Source: Candidatus Accumulibacter sp. 66-26
Lineage (GTDB): Bacteria; Pseudomonadota; Gammaproteobacteria; Burkholderiales; Rhodocyclaceae
Length of the DNA stretch: 64,000 nt
Direction of reading: 5' to 3'
Assembly: GCA_001897745.1 (NCBI GenBank)
Contig: MKUH01000018.1
Location: 89,613 to 153,612, forward strand
Positions 1 to 11,457 of this stretch are shown in pieces. Numbering within the stretch: position 1 is the first letter of the stretch; every line of letters begins with the position of its first letter. A program made the translations under genes and the position numbers. The notes beneath the pieces are model-generated. The model ran no database searches. It had not been told where the DNA came from and worked only from the letters and a program-made list of their open reading frames with translations.

Positions 1-316
1 CGAAATGACGCTCGAGCACTATCCCGGAATGACCGAGAAGGCGCTCGAAGCCATCGTGGCCGAGGCGAAAGCGCGCTGGAACATCTTCGACGCGCTGGTC
101 ATCCACCGCGTCGGCCGTCTGCTGCCGACCGACCAGATCGTCTTCGTCGCCGTCACCGGCGCGCATCGCGGCGAGGCTTTCGCCGCCTGCGAATTCGTCA
201 TGGATTATCTGAAGACCCGCGCGCCTTTCTGGAAGCGCGAAGTGACGCCCGCCGGGGCGCGCTGGGTCGATGCGCGGGAGACCGACGACAGCGCCGCCGA
301 ACGCTGGCGGCGCTGA
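1..316 (+). CDS. moaE: Molybdopterin synthase catalytic subunit MoaE (5'-truncated)
   Basis: This is the C-terminal part of MoaE, the large subunit of molybdopterin synthase. The enzyme moves sulfur from thiocarboxylated MoaD onto precursor Z during molybdenum cofactor synthesis in the cytoplasm. The visible residues include LEHYPGMTEK, VIHRVG and YLKTRAPFWKRE; the two lysines of the last motif match the active-site lysines of the family. About 104 residues are visible of roughly 150 expected. The ATG at base 5 is therefore internal and the true start lies before the window. The gene ends 18 bases before the convergent chemoreceptor stop codon. Confidence 0.93.
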   Translation, partial: EMTLEHYPGMTEKALEAIVAEAKARWNIFDALVIHRVGRLLPTDQIVFVAVTGAHRGEAFAACEFVMDYLKTRAPFWKREVTPAGARWVDARETDDSAAERWRR

Positions 317-334
317 GCGTCGGCGGCGCGGCGT

Positions 335-1975
335 TCAGCCGAGCTTGAAGCGGCCGACCGAGGCGTGCAGCGAGTTGGATAGCTGCTGCAGGTGGCGCGC
401 GGCGTCGGTCGTGTGCTGCACGGCGCTGGCGCTTTCTTCGGACATGCGCGCGATCTGCTCGATGTTGCGGGCGATTTCGCTCGACGCGGCGCCTTGTTCG
501 CGGATCGCATCCGAAATGCTGTTGACCACTTCCATGACGCGCTGGGCGCCGTCGCGGATCTCGGTGATCGACGCCCCGGCCTGACCGGCCAGTTCGACGC
601 CCTTGCCGGCCTGCACGACGCCGGTTTCCATGCTGCTCACCGCGTTGCGCGTGCCGTTCTGGATCTTGCCGACCATGCCGGCGATTTCGGTCGTCGACAG
701 GCTGGTGCGTTCGGCCAGCTTGCGCACTTCGTCGGCGACCACGGCGAAGCCGCGGCCCTGTTCGCCGGCGCGCGCCGCTTCGATGGCCGCGTTGAGGGCG
801 AGCAGATTGGTCTGGTCGGCGATTTCACGGATGGTCTTGACGATCGAGGTGATCTGGTCCGACTGCTGGCCGAGGTCTTCGATGATCGCCGAGGAGGACT
901 GCACCGCTTCCGAGATGTTGTGCATTTCGGCCGCCGCGTTCTGGATGACCTCGGTGCCCTGGCTCGAGAGGTTGCCGGAGTGCACCGAGATGGTGTGCGC
1001 TTCGCGGGCGTTTTCCGCCACCTGATCGATGCTCACCGTCATTTCCTCGACCGCCGCCGCCATCGCCGAGGCGGATTCGCTCTGCTGGCGGGAGCGCGTG
1101 GCGACGTCCTCGGAAGCGTGCAGCAACTGCTCGGAGGCGCCCGACAGCTGCTCGGCGCCGCGCACGATCTCGTCGATCATCTTGCGCAGCGTTTCCTGCA
1201 TTTCCTTCATGCCGGCCAGCACGCTGCTCGTGTCGCCGGGCGCGCAGACCACTTCCGTGGTCAGGTCGCCGGCGGCGATGCGCCGCGTGATCTGCGACGC
1301 GTATTGCGGGTCGCCGCCCATGGTCTTGATCAGGTTGCGGCCGACCAGCGCCAGCGAAACGGCGATGAAGCCGCCGATGGCCAGGCCCCAGGCGAGGAAG
1401 ATGAAAGCGTTCTTGCGGAAGATGGCGTCGACGTCGTCGATGTAGATGCCGCTGCCGATCACCCAGCCCCAGTCGGCCGAGCCCTTGACGTAGGAAATCT
1501 TCGGTACCGGCGCGTCGAAGCCGGGTTTCGGCCAGAGGTAGTCGACGAAGCCGGCGCCCTTGGCTTTCACGACGTTGTTGAATTCGACGAAGAAGAGCTT
1601 GCCGCTCGGATCCTTCATCTGGTTGAGTATCTTGCCGTCGAGTTCGGGCTTGATCGGATGCATGATCATCACTTCGTTGAGTCCATGCACCCAGAAATAC
1701 TCGGTCTTGTCGTAACGCATGTCGCGCAGGACGTCCATGGCCTGCTTCTGGGCTTCCTCGACGGGAAGCTTGCCGTCCCTGGCCAGCTTTTCGAAGTGCG
1801 CGACCGTGGCGTGGGCGACTTCGACGAGGTTGCGCACCTTCTCCTGGCGGTCCGAAAGCAGCTGGGCCTTTTCGTTGATCAGCAAGGCGGTAAACAGAAC
1901 GCAGAGACCTACTATCGTGGCGATGGTCAGACTCAAAAGCTTGTTGCGTAGCGACATGCCCGTTCCTTGACTCAT
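335..1975 (-). CDS. Methyl-accepting chemotaxis protein with a periplasmic single Cache domain
   Basis: This is a 546-residue transmembrane chemoreceptor that would control CheA through CheW. In order it has a transmembrane helix at about residues 10-30, a periplasmic sCache_2-like sensor at about 35-185 ([15 protein letters not shown] is typical), a second helix at about 190-212, a HAMP segment and a signalling domain. The signalling hairpin is highly conserved ([20 protein letters not shown]). The C-terminus (GRFKLG) lacks a CheR/CheB-binding pentapeptide. The first ATG was chosen because AGGAG lies seven bases upstream; a second ATG is six codons in. The ligand cannot be read from sequence, though related Cache sensors bind small organic acids. 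No che genes are adjacent. Confidence 0.93.
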   Translation of the reverse strand: MSQGTGMSLRNKLLSLTIATIVGLCVLFTALLINEKAQLLSDRQEKVRNLVEVAHATVAHFEKLARDGKLPVEEAQKQAMDVLRDMRYDKTEYFWVHGLNEVMIMHPIKPELDGKILNQMKDPSGKLFFVEFNNVVKAKGAGFVDYLWPKPGFDAPVPKISYVKGSADWGWVIGSGIYIDDVDAIFRKNAFIFLAWGLAIGGFIAVSLALVGRNLIKTMGGDPQYASQITRRIAAGDLTTEVVCAPGDTSSVLAGMKEMQETLRKMIDEIVRGAEQLSGASEQLLHASEDVATRSRQQSESASAMAAAVEEMTVSIDQVAENAREAHTISVHSGNLSSQGTEVIQNAAAEMHNISEAVQSSSAIIEDLGQQSDQITSIVKTIREIADQTNLLALNAAIEAARAGEQGRGFAVVADEVRKLAERTSLSTTEIAGMVGKIQNGTRNAVSSMETGVVQAGKGVELAGQAGASITEIRDGAQRVMEVVNSISDAIREQGAASSEIARNIEQIARMSEESASAVQHTTDAARHLQQLSNSLHASVGRFKLG

Positions 1976-2138
1976 GGAGTTCTCCTGAACGATTTGGATT
2001 GTGTCTATTTTATGTAGCGCGTGATTCTACGCTAAAACCCTTGTTCCATTGCGGAAAAGCCCCGTTTTCAAAGGGCTGCGCATGCCGTCGATGTGTTTTT
2101 TTCTTCCTTGTCCGCGTGCCGGTGGCCGGAAAATGCGA

Positions 2139-2166
2139 CTTGAATTAATGCCGCCCATCCCCATCT
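2139..2166 (+). promoter_or_regulatory. Sigma-32 (RpoH) heat-shock promoter of clpB
   Basis: CTTGAAT lies at 2139-2145 and CCCCATCT at 2159-2166, separated by 13 bases. This is one base off the RpoH -35 consensus and an exact match to the CCCCATnT -10 consensus. It sits 36 bases before the clpB start codon, so transcription would begin near 2173. clpB is a classic RpoH target. The lon promoter at 26309-26336 has the same -10 octamer and the same 13-base spacer. Confidence 0.88.
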
Positions 2167-2201
2167 CGGTGAAGTTAAAAACATTGCCCGGAGATTGCGC
2201 C

Positions 2202-4805
<2,604 letters not shown>

Positions 4806-4820
4806 GCGCCCGTTCCAGTG

Positions 4821-4847
4821 GGCTGTCCGCGCCGGCGGGCAGCCTTT
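4821..4847 (+). terminator. Probable weak terminator after clpB
   Basis: GGCTGTCC (4821-4828) pairs with GGGCAGCC (4837-4844) around an 8-base loop, with one G-U pair, and TTT follows. It begins 16 bases after the clpB stop. The T-run is short, so termination may be partial. Confidence 0.45.
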
Positions 4848-4942
4848 GCCGGAAGAGGGCGGGGCGTTTCCGGAAAAGTGGGCGTCCCGCCGGCCCTCCA
4901 GCCGCGCACCTGCTGCGTCGGCGTATATTCGGCATTGCTGAA

Positions 4943-4979
4943 TTGGCAGAAAATCGCCCGTCGATAGCTAATTTCTATC
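4943..4979 (+). promoter_or_regulatory. Candidate promoter and inverted repeat before the mrp operon
   Basis: TTGGCA (4943-4948) and TAGCTA (4965-4970) form a weak sigma-70-like pair with a 16-base spacer. Overlapping it is the inverted repeat GATAG-N7-CTATC (4963-4979), the size and type of a LysR-family box. It ends 25 bases before the mrpA start codon. E. coli nhaA, another Na+/H+ antiporter gene, is controlled by the LysR-type NhaR, but no regulator gene is adjacent here, so the role is a guess. Confidence 0.3.
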
Positions 4980-5004
4980 AAAAAATAGGTAAACTCGGAG
5001 CGAT

Positions 5005-7899
5005 ATGTCTTTGCTCCTGATCGTTCTTCTTCCCTTCCTGGGCAGCCTGTGCGCTGCCTTTCTGCCCTCCAACGCCCGTAACGCCGAAGCCTGGCTGGCC
5101 GGTATCGTGGCCTTCGCCACGGCGCTGCTGGTCGCCGATCTGTACCCGCAGGTGGCCGCCGAGGGCGTCGTTCGTTTCGCCTTGCCCTGGGCGCCCGGCC
5201 TGGGGCTCGACTTCTCCCTGCGCATGGATGGTTATGCCTGGCTCTTCGCCATGCTGGTCGCGGCGATGGGCGTGCTGGTGGTGGTCTACGCGCGCTATTA
5301 CATGTCGCCGGACGATCCGGTGCCGCGCTTCTTCTCCTTTTTCCTCGCCTTCATGGGGGCGATGCTCGGCGTCGTGCTCTCGGGGAATCTGCTGCAGCTG
5401 GCGATGTTCTGGGAGCTGACCAGCCTCGCCTCGTTCATGCTCATCGCCTACTGGCATCACCGCGTCGATGCCCGGCGCGGCGCGCGCATGGCGCTCACCG
5501 TCACCGGCGCCGGCGGTCTCGCGCTGCTCGGCGGCATGCTGCTGCTCGGGCATATCGCCGGGAGCTACGATCTCGACGTCGTCCTGACGTCGGCCGGAGC
5601 GATCCAGACGCACCCCTGGTACCCGCTGGCGCTGGTTCTGGTCGTCCTCGGCGCGCTGACCAAGAGCGCCCAGTTCCCCTTCCATTTCTGGCTGCCGCAC
5701 GCGATGGCGGCGCCGACGCCGGTCTCGGCCTACCTGCATTCGGCGACCATGGTGAAGGCCGGCGTCTTCCTGCTCGCGCGCCTGTGGCCGGTGCTCGCCG
5801 GCACCGATCTGTGGTTCTGGATCGTCGGCGGCGCCGGGCTCTGCTCGCTGGTGATCGGCGCCTATCTGGCGATTTTCCAGCAGGACATGAAAGGGGTGCT
5901 GGCCTATTCGACGATCAGCCATCTCGGCCTGATCACTCTGCTGCTCGGTATGAACAGCCCGCTCGCGCTGGTCGCGGCGGTCTTCCACATCGTGAACCAC
6001 GCGACCTTCAAGGCCTCGCTGTTCATGGCGGCTGGCGTCGTCGACCACGAGACCGGAACGCGCAACCTGCAGCGCCTCTCTGGCCTCTATCGCGCGATGC
6101 CGATCACCGCCACGCTGGCCATGGTGGCGGCCGCGTCGATGGCCGGCGTGCCGCTGCTCAACGGTTTTCTGTCGAAGGAAATGTTCTTCGCCGAGACGAT
6201 CTTCCTCGACCGTCCGGGCTGGCAGCGCATCGGCCTGCCGCTGGCGGCGACCGTCGCCGGGATGTTCAGCGTCGCCTATTCGCTGCGTTTCATCCTCCAG
6301 GTCTTCTTCGGCCCGCCCGCGCAGGAGTTGCCGCGCGAGCCGCACGAGCCGACGCGCTGGATGCTGCTGCCGAGTGCGCTGCTGGTGCTGACCTGCCTGC
6401 TCGTCGGAATCCTCCCGGCGCTCACCGTCGGCCCTTTCCTCGAAACCGCGACCGATGCGATTCTCGGCAGCGATGCGCCGGCTTACAGCCTGGCCGTCTG
6501 GCACGGCTTCAACCTGCCGCTGCTGATGAGTTTCGCCGCGCTGGCCGGCGGCGTCGGCATCTATGTCGCCTTGCAGCGGCGCTTCTTCGGCGAGGTGCCG
6601 CTGCTCGAGCGCGTGGACGGCAAGCGCACCTTCGAGTGGCTGCAGACCAGCCTCAGCCTCGGCGCGGATCGCGTCCTGCGCCTGCTGTCGTCCGCTCGCC
6701 TGCAGATGCAGCTGCTGGTGCTGGTGCTCGTTGCGCTCGGCGCGGCGCTGCTGCCGGTGCTCACCTTCGGCACGTCGCTCGGCAGCCGCGCGACGACGCC
6801 CGCCAATCCGGCCTTCGTCCTGCTCTGGCTGGTCGGCGGCGGCTGCGCGCTGGCCGCCGCCTGGCAGGCCAAGCACCACCGTCTCGCAGCGCTGATCCTG
6901 GCCGGCGGCTCCGGGCTCGCCACCAGCCTGACCTTCGTCTGGTTCTCGGCGCCCGATCTTGCGCTCACCCAGCTCACCGTCGAGGTCGTCACCGCGGTGC
7001 TGCTCCTGCTCGGCCTGCGCTGGCTTCCCCGGCGCGACCAGAGCTACGACGAGGGCGTCACCGAAACGGCCCGGGTGCGGCTGCGGCGCCTGCGCGACCT
7101 GCTGGTCGCCGCCGCCTGCGGCATCGGGCTGGCGGCGCTCGCCTACGCGGTGCTGACCCGCCCGGACATCGACGGCATCTCGCCCTTCTTCATCGAACAG
7201 TCGCTCGCGCTGGGCGGCGGTCTCAACGTGGTCAACGTGATCCTGGTCGATTTTCGCGGTTTCGATACCTTCGGCGAGATCACCGTGCTCGCCGTCGTCG
7301 CCCTGACCGTCTTCGCGCTGCTGCGCCGCTTCCGTCCGGCGCCGGAGAGCGTTCCGCTGCCCGAGCAGCAGCGGCGGCAGAACGTCGCCGACGGCATCGC
7401 CGAAAACAGCGCGCCGGACCCCGCGGCGACGCTGCCGGCCGGCTACCTGATGCTGCCGGCGGTGCTCGTCCGACTGCTGCTGCCGATGGCGATGCTGGTG
7501 TCGCTGTTCTTCCTGCTGCGCGGCCACAACGCGCCGGGCGGCGGCTTCGTCGGCGGGCTGGTGCTGGCCACTGCGGTGATCCTGCAGTACATCGTCGGCG
7601 GCACGGTCTGGGTCGAGTCCCGCCTGCGCATCCAGCCGATGATCTGGATCGCGCTGGGCCTGCTCAGCGCGGCCGGCGCCGGGGTCGGCGCCTGGCTGCA
7701 GGGGCTGCCTTTCCTGAGCAATCTGAACTGGCACGGCGAACTGCCGCTGCTCGGCGAACTGCATCTGTCGAGCGTCCTGCTCTTCGATCTCGGCGTCTAT
7801 ATGCTCGTCGTCGGCGCCACCGTGCTGATGCTGGTGGCGATCGCCCACCAGTCGCTGCGCAGCCATCACAGCAAGGCCGGCGCCGGAGGAGGTCTCTGA
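5005..7899 (+). CDS. mrpA: Mrp-type Na+/H+ antiporter, fused subunits A and B
   Basis: This is the largest subunit of the multi-subunit cation/proton antiporter in the inner membrane, related to NuoL of complex I. Its 964 residues contain many transmembrane helices. The proton-translocating antiporter core spans about residues 60-420, a MrpA C-terminal segment follows, and an MnhB/MrpB-like domain lies at about 812-955 ([15 protein letters not shown] is typical). No separate mrpB follows, so A and B are fused as in group 2 (PhaAB-type) Mrp systems. GGAG is four bases before the ATG. The stop overlaps the mrpC start (TGATG). It belongs to the operon mrpAB-C-D-E-F-G. Confidence 0.95.
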   Translation: MSLLLIVLLPFLGSLCAAFLPSNARNAEAWLAGIVAFATALLVADLYPQVAAEGVVRFALPWAPGLGLDFSLRMDGYAWLFAMLVAAMGVLVVVYARYYMSPDDPVPRFFSFFLAFMGAMLGVVLSGNLLQLAMFWELTSLASFMLIAYWHHRVDARRGARMALTVTGAGGLALLGGMLLLGHIAGSYDLDVVLTSAGAIQTHPWYPLALVLVVLGALTKSAQFPFHFWLPHAMAAPTPVSAYLHSATMVKAGVFLLARLWPVLAGTDLWFWIVGGAGLCSLVIGAYLAIFQQDMKGVLAYSTISHLGLITLLLGMNSPLALVAAVFHIVNHATFKASLFMAAGVVDHETGTRNLQRLSGLYRAMPITATLAMVAAASMAGVPLLNGFLSKEMFFAETIFLDRPGWQRIGLPLAATVAGMFSVAYSLRFILQVFFGPPAQELPREPHEPTRWMLLPSALLVLTCLLVGILPALTVGPFLETATDAILGSDAPAYSLAVWHGFNLPLLMSFAALAGGVGIYVALQRRFFGEVPLLERVDGKRTFEWLQTSLSLGADRVLRLLSSARLQMQLLVLVLVALGAALLPVLTFGTSLGSRATTPANPAFVLLWLVGGGCALAAAWQAKHHRLAALILAGGSGLATSLTFVWFSAPDLALTQLTVEVVTAVLLLLGLRWLPRRDQSYDEGVTETARVRLRRLRDLLVAAACGIGLAALAYAVLTRPDIDGISPFFIEQSLALGGGLNVVNVILVDFRGFDTFGEITVLAVVALTVFALLRRFRPAPESVPLPEQQRRQNVADGIAENSAPDPAATLPAGYLMLPAVLVRLLLPMAMLVSLFFLLRGHNAPGGGFVGGLVLATAVILQYIVGGTVWVESRLRIQPMIWIALGLLSAAGAGVGAWLQGLPFLSNLNWHGELPLLGELHLSSVLLFDLGVYMLVVGATVLMLVAIAHQSLRSHHSKAGAGGGL

Positions 7900-8246
7900 T
7901 GGAAATCGTTTTGGCCCTGGCAATCGGCGTGATGGCCGGATCGGGCGTCTGGCTCCTGCTGCGCCCGCGTACCTTCCAGGTCATCATGGGGCTGTCGCTG
8001 CTCGCCTACGCGGTGAACCTGTTCATCTTCGGCATGGGGCGCCTGCGCGTCGGCGACGCGCCGATCATCAATCCGATCAACGGCAGCAACCCGGATCTCT
8101 ATACCGATCCCGTCCCGCAGGCGCTGGTGCTGACCGCCATCGTCATCGGTTTCGCCACCACCGCGCTCTTCCTCGTCGTCCTGCTGGCGTCGCGCGGCCT
8201 GAGCGGCACCGACCACGTGGACGGGCAGGAAGTCGAAAAAGAATGA
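7899..8246 (+). CDS. mrpC: Mrp antiporter subunit C
   Basis: This small inner-membrane subunit (115 residues, three predicted helices) is related to NuoK and needed for assembly of the Mrp complex. A strong ribosome site (GGAGGAGG) lies at the end of mrpA, and the start codon overlaps the mrpA stop by one base. Typical MnhC residues include VIMGLSLLAYAVNLFIF and DPVPQALVLTAIVIG. The next gene, mrpD, begins after an 82-base gap, the only non-overlapping junction in the operon. Confidence 0.95.
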   Translation: MEIVLALAIGVMAGSGVWLLLRPRTFQVIMGLSLLAYAVNLFIFGMGRLRVGDAPIINPINGSNPDLYTDPVPQALVLTAIVIGFATTALFLVVLLASRGLSGTDHVDGQEVEKE

Positions 8247-8328
8247 TGCATTTCCCTCTCCAATCCCTTTGCCGCCGCGCTGCGCCGTTCGCCGCGCCTC
8301 TGCGGCACGCGCACTCACGGAGCGCGGC

Positions 8329-9948
8329 ATGAGCGGCTGGCAACAGCATCTGCCCATCCTGCCGGTCGTGCTGCCGATGCTGACCGGCGCCTTCCTGCTC
8401 CTGCTCAGCGAAAGCCGGCACGGCCTGCGCGCCGCGATCGCCGTGTGCGCGACCCTGGCCCAGTTGGCCGTCGCCGTCACGCTGTTCGCCATGACCGACG
8501 GGTATCTGGCCGCGCCCTGGAGCGGCGAGGTCGGCGTCTATGCGCTCGGCAACCGGGCGGCGCCCTTCGGCATCGTCCTCGTCGTCGACCGCCTGGCGGC
8601 GATCATGCTGACGCTGACCGCGACCCTGGGCCTGGCGTCGCTGGTCTATTCGCTGGCCCGCTGGGAGCGCGCCGGGGTGCATTTCCTGCCGCTCTTCCTG
8701 TTCCTGCTGATGGGACTCAGCGGCGCCTTTCTGACCGGCGACCTGTTCAACCTCTTCGTCTTCTTCGAGGTCCTGCTCGCCGCCTCCTACGGGCTGGTTC
8801 TGCACGGCTCGGGGCCGGCGCGGGTCAAGGCCGGCCTGCACTACATTGCGGTCAATCTGGTCGCCTCGCTGGTCTTCCTGATCGCCGCGGCGCTCATCTA
8901 CGGCGTCACCGGAACGCTGAACATGGCTGAACTGGCCTTGCGCGTGCCGACGCTCGCGCACGACGAGCGCACCCTGTTCGACGTCGGCGCCGCCATGCTC
9001 GGCGTCGTCTTTCTGGTCAAGGCCGGCGCCTGGCCGCTCAACTTCTGGCTGCCGTCGGCTTACGCCGCCGCCGCCGCGCCGGTCGCCGGCGTCTTCGCGA
9101 TCCTCACCAAGGTCGGCGTATACGCACTGCTGCGCTTCGAGACGCTGCTGCATACCTCGGGCGCACCGGCGCCCTTCGGCGGCGAATGGCTCTTCTACTG
9201 CGGGCTGGCGACCATCGCGGTCGGCAGTCTCGGCGTGCTCGCCACCCAGCAGCTTGAACGGCTGGCGGGCTTTCTCGTGCTCGTCTCGTCGGGCACCTTG
9301 CTCGCCGCCTTCGGCTTCAGCGGCACCACGCTGACCGGTCCGGCCCTGTTCTATCTGGTCAGTTCGGTCCTGGGCAGCGGCGCCTTCTTCATGGTGGTCG
9401 AGGTACTGCAGCGCAACCGGGCCTATGCGGCCGATCTGCTCGCCGTCAGCTTCGAAGCCTTCGGCGTGAAGGACGCGGCGAGCGATACGGAGTATCCGGA
9501 CGAGACGGTCGGTGTACCGATCCCCGGGGCGATGGCCTTTCTCGGGCTGACCTTCGTCTCCTGTGCGCTGCTGCTGACCGGCCTGCCGCCGCTGTCCGGC
9601 TTCGTCGCCAAATTCTCGCTGCTCGCGGCGGCGATCGCGCAGGCGCCGGGCGACAATGCGCTGCCGGCCTGGCTGTTCGTCGCAGCCCTGCTGCTGTCGG
9701 GGCTGGCCGGCATGATTTCGCTGTCGCGCCTGGGCGTCCGCGTCTTCTGGAGCGGCGAACGCAGCACGCCGCGCCTGTTGTGGATCGAGGCCGGCCCGGT
9801 CGCCGCGCTGGTTCTCCTCTGCGTCGCGCTGGCGGCCGGGGCCGGTCCGGCGATGCGCTATTTCAACGTCGCGGCGCAGTCCCTGCACAATACGCCGGCG
9901 TATACCGGGGCGGTGTTGCCGAACTACGTGAAGGGAGGCGGGAAATGA
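8329..9948 (+). CDS. mrpD: Mrp antiporter subunit D
   Basis: This is a 539-residue polytopic membrane protein of the NuoM/NuoN-like proton antiporter family, the second large ion-translocating subunit of Mrp. Features include FNLFVFFEVLLAASYGLVLHG and KAGAWPLNFWLPSAYAAA, typical of the conserved antiporter core. The ATG at 8329 was chosen because GGAG lies six bases upstream and the protein then begins directly before the first helix; the frame is open back to 8269 but that extension is arginine-rich and unlike the family. The stop overlaps the mrpE start (ATGA). Confidence 0.94.
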   Translation: MSGWQQHLPILPVVLPMLTGAFLLLLSESRHGLRAAIAVCATLAQLAVAVTLFAMTDGYLAAPWSGEVGVYALGNRAAPFGIVLVVDRLAAIMLTLTATLGLASLVYSLARWERAGVHFLPLFLFLLMGLSGAFLTGDLFNLFVFFEVLLAASYGLVLHGSGPARVKAGLHYIAVNLVASLVFLIAAALIYGVTGTLNMAELALRVPTLAHDERTLFDVGAAMLGVVFLVKAGAWPLNFWLPSAYAAAAAPVAGVFAILTKVGVYALLRFETLLHTSGAPAPFGGEWLFYCGLATIAVGSLGVLATQQLERLAGFLVLVSSGTLLAAFGFSGTTLTGPALFYLVSSVLGSGAFFMVVEVLQRNRAYAADLLAVSFEAFGVKDAASDTEYPDETVGVPIPGAMAFLGLTFVSCALLLTGLPPLSGFVAKFSLLAAAIAQAPGDNALPAWLFVAALLLSGLAGMISLSRLGVRVFWSGERSTPRLLWIEAGPVAALVLLCVALAAGAGPAMRYFNVAAQSLHNTPAYTGAVLPNYVKGGGK

Positions 9949-10433
9949 AGCGCAAGCCGCTGTTGCCGCTCTTGCCCGTTGCCCTGCTGGCGATGTGGCT
10001 CCTGCTCAACGACAGCTTTTCGGCGGGGCAGGTCGTTCTCGGCCTCCTGCTGGTGGCGCTGGTCATCTTTGCGGCCGCCAGCCTGCGTCCGGTGCCGGCC
10101 TGGCCGCGCCGCCTGCATCGCGCCATCGGCCTGATCGGCAACGTGACCCTGGACATCATCCGCTCCAATCTGGCGGTCGGCAGCATCATCCTCGGCACTT
10201 CCCGGCGCCAGCCCAAAATCGGTTTCATGAAGATTCCGCTCGACATGCGCGACCCGCACGGGCTGGCGATGCTGACCATCATCGTCACCGCCACGCCGGG
10301 CACCGTCTGGTCGGGACACGACGTCGAGAGCAACGTCCTGACGCTCCACGTCCTCGACCTGCAGGACGAAGCCGTCTGGGTGCGGACGATCAAGCAGCGC
10401 TACGAGCGCCCCCTGATGGAGATTTTCGAATGA
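9945..10433 (+). CDS. mrpE: Mrp antiporter subunit E
   Basis: MrpE is a 162-residue membrane subunit of the antiporter. Two to three helices lie in the first 65 residues, followed by a cytoplasmic domain with the family motif LTIIVTATPGTVW. It overlaps mrpD by four bases at ATGA and mrpF by four bases in the same way, indicating translational coupling. The ribosome site AGGGAGGCGGG precedes the start. Confidence 0.94.
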   Translation: MKRKPLLPLLPVALLAMWLLLNDSFSAGQVVLGLLLVALVIFAAASLRPVPAWPRRLHRAIGLIGNVTLDIIRSNLAVGSIILGTSRRQPKIGFMKIPLDMRDPHGLAMLTIIVTATPGTVWSGHDVESNVLTLHVLDLQDEAVWVRTIKQRYERPLMEIFE

Positions 10434-10711
10434 ACGCGATCCTGCCCTGGGCGATCGATTTCGCCCTGCTCTGTTTTTCCCTGGCCATGATCTGCGCCGT
10501 GCTGCGCCTGCTGCGCGGGCCGACGGCGCAGGACCGGGTGCTCGCCCTCGACACGCTCTACGTCAACGGCATGCTCACGGTGCTGGTGCTGGGGATCCGC
10601 CTGGGCTCCCCGGTCTATTTCGATATCGCCCTGCTGATCGCCATGTTCGGCTTCGTCGGTTCGGCAGCGATGTCCAAGTTCCTGCTGCGCGGCGAGGTGA
10701 TCGAACCATGA
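10430..10711 (+). CDS. mrpF: Mrp antiporter subunit F
   Basis: This 93-residue, three-helix membrane subunit carries the typical MnhF segment LLRGPTAQDRVLALDTL. It overlaps mrpE and mrpG by four bases on either side. It is part of the Mrp complex that exchanges cytoplasmic Na+ (or other monovalent cations) for protons. Confidence 0.94.
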   Translation: MNAILPWAIDFALLCFSLAMICAVLRLLRGPTAQDRVLALDTLYVNGMLTVLVLGIRLGSPVYFDIALLIAMFGFVGSAAMSKFLLRGEVIEP

Positions 10712-11019
10712 ACGGCATGGAAGTCCCGCTGTGGGCGGCGCTGCCGGCGGCGCTGCTGCTCGTGTGCGGCGCGCTGCTGAGCCTGATCGGCTCGCTCGGG
10801 CTGCTGCGTTTGGATGAGTTCTATGCGCGCATCCACGCGCCGACCATGGGCAATACCCTGGGCGCCGGCTGCGTCCTGCTGGCCTCGATTCTGGTCTCCT
10901 CGGCGCTCGCCCAGCGCCCGGTCTTCCACGAGGTGCTGATCACCGTTTTCATCCTGCTGACCTCGCCGGTCACGGCGATACTGCTGATGCGCGCCGCGAT
11001 CTTCCGCACGCCGAAGTAG
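10708..11019 (+). CDS. mrpG: Mrp antiporter subunit G
   Basis: This is the last gene of the operon, encoding a 103-residue, three-helix protein of the MnhG/PhaG family. Typical residues are LLRLDEFYARIHAPT and the helix ending in TSPVTAILLMRAA. A GC-rich stem (11023-11029 with 11039-11045) without a T-run lies just after the stop and may slow RNA polymerase. The next gene, for a DUF3460 protein, starts 123 bases later. Confidence 0.94.
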   Translation: MNGMEVPLWAALPAALLLVCGALLSLIGSLGLLRLDEFYARIHAPTMGNTLGAGCVLLASILVSSALAQRPVFHEVLITVFILLTSPVTAILLMRAAIFRTPK

Positions 11020-11142
11020 GCGCCCCGGCGCCGCGCTTGCCGGGGGCGGCCGGCGACCTCGCGGGGGCAGGGTGTATAATCGCCGGCTTGCAGAATCTGC
11101 GATCACCGTTACTTCAACACCCTGCCGATTGGGAGAGACCGA

Positions 11143-11340
11143 ATGGCGCTGTACGAATCCGATCACACCAAGTTCATGCGTGAAATGCTGGCCAAGAACC
11201 CCGAGTGGGCCGAGGATCAGCGCCAGGGACGCGCGATCTGGTGGGACAAGAAGACCCCGCTCGACGAGCAGAAGACTTTCGGCGCCGCCCGCGAAGCGCA
11301 CCGCTCGTACCCCTACGACGTGAACTTCGAGCAGCAGTAA
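11143..11340 (+). CDS. DUF3460 family small protein
   Basis: This 65-residue soluble protein matches the DUF3460 family, known to me mainly from betaproteobacteria. The motifs YESDHTKFMREML, RQGRAIWWDK and the C-terminal YPYDVNF are characteristic. No function is established. GGGAGAG lies six bases before the ATG. A strong terminator at 11396 closes the unit. It is useful mainly as a taxonomic marker. Confidence 0.85.
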   Translation: MALYESDHTKFMREMLAKNPEWAEDQRQGRAIWWDKKTPLDEQKTFGAAREAHRSYPYDVNFEQQ

Positions 11341-11395
11341 GGCTGCGGGCCGAGGGCCGGATTCGCGAATCTCGCACCTAACACCCGGCGCCGCA

Positions 11396-11433
11396 AAAGC
11401 AAACGGCCAGACATATGTCTGGCCGTTTGCTTT
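11396..11433. terminator. Bidirectional intrinsic terminator
   Basis: This is a perfect 38-base palindrome that begins AAAGCAAACGG and ends CCGTTTGCTTT. It lies between the stop of the DUF3460 gene (+) and the stop of the acyl-CoA-synthetase/GNAT gene (-), with an A-run on one side and a T-run on the other, so it can end transcription in both directions. Confidence 0.92.
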
Positions 11434-11457
11434 GGTGCGCGGTCGGTCGGCCGGCGC

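Noticed and set aside
2015..2034. TAGCG-N10-CGCTA inverted repeat between the chemoreceptor gene and clpB
   Set aside because: Arms of only five bases; expected by chance and not linked to a clear promoter.
4978..7923. 981-codon open frame opposite mrpA
   Set aside because: The sequence is low-complexity (Gln/Arg/Asp-rich) and mirrors mrpA codon bias; mrpA is clearly the real gene.
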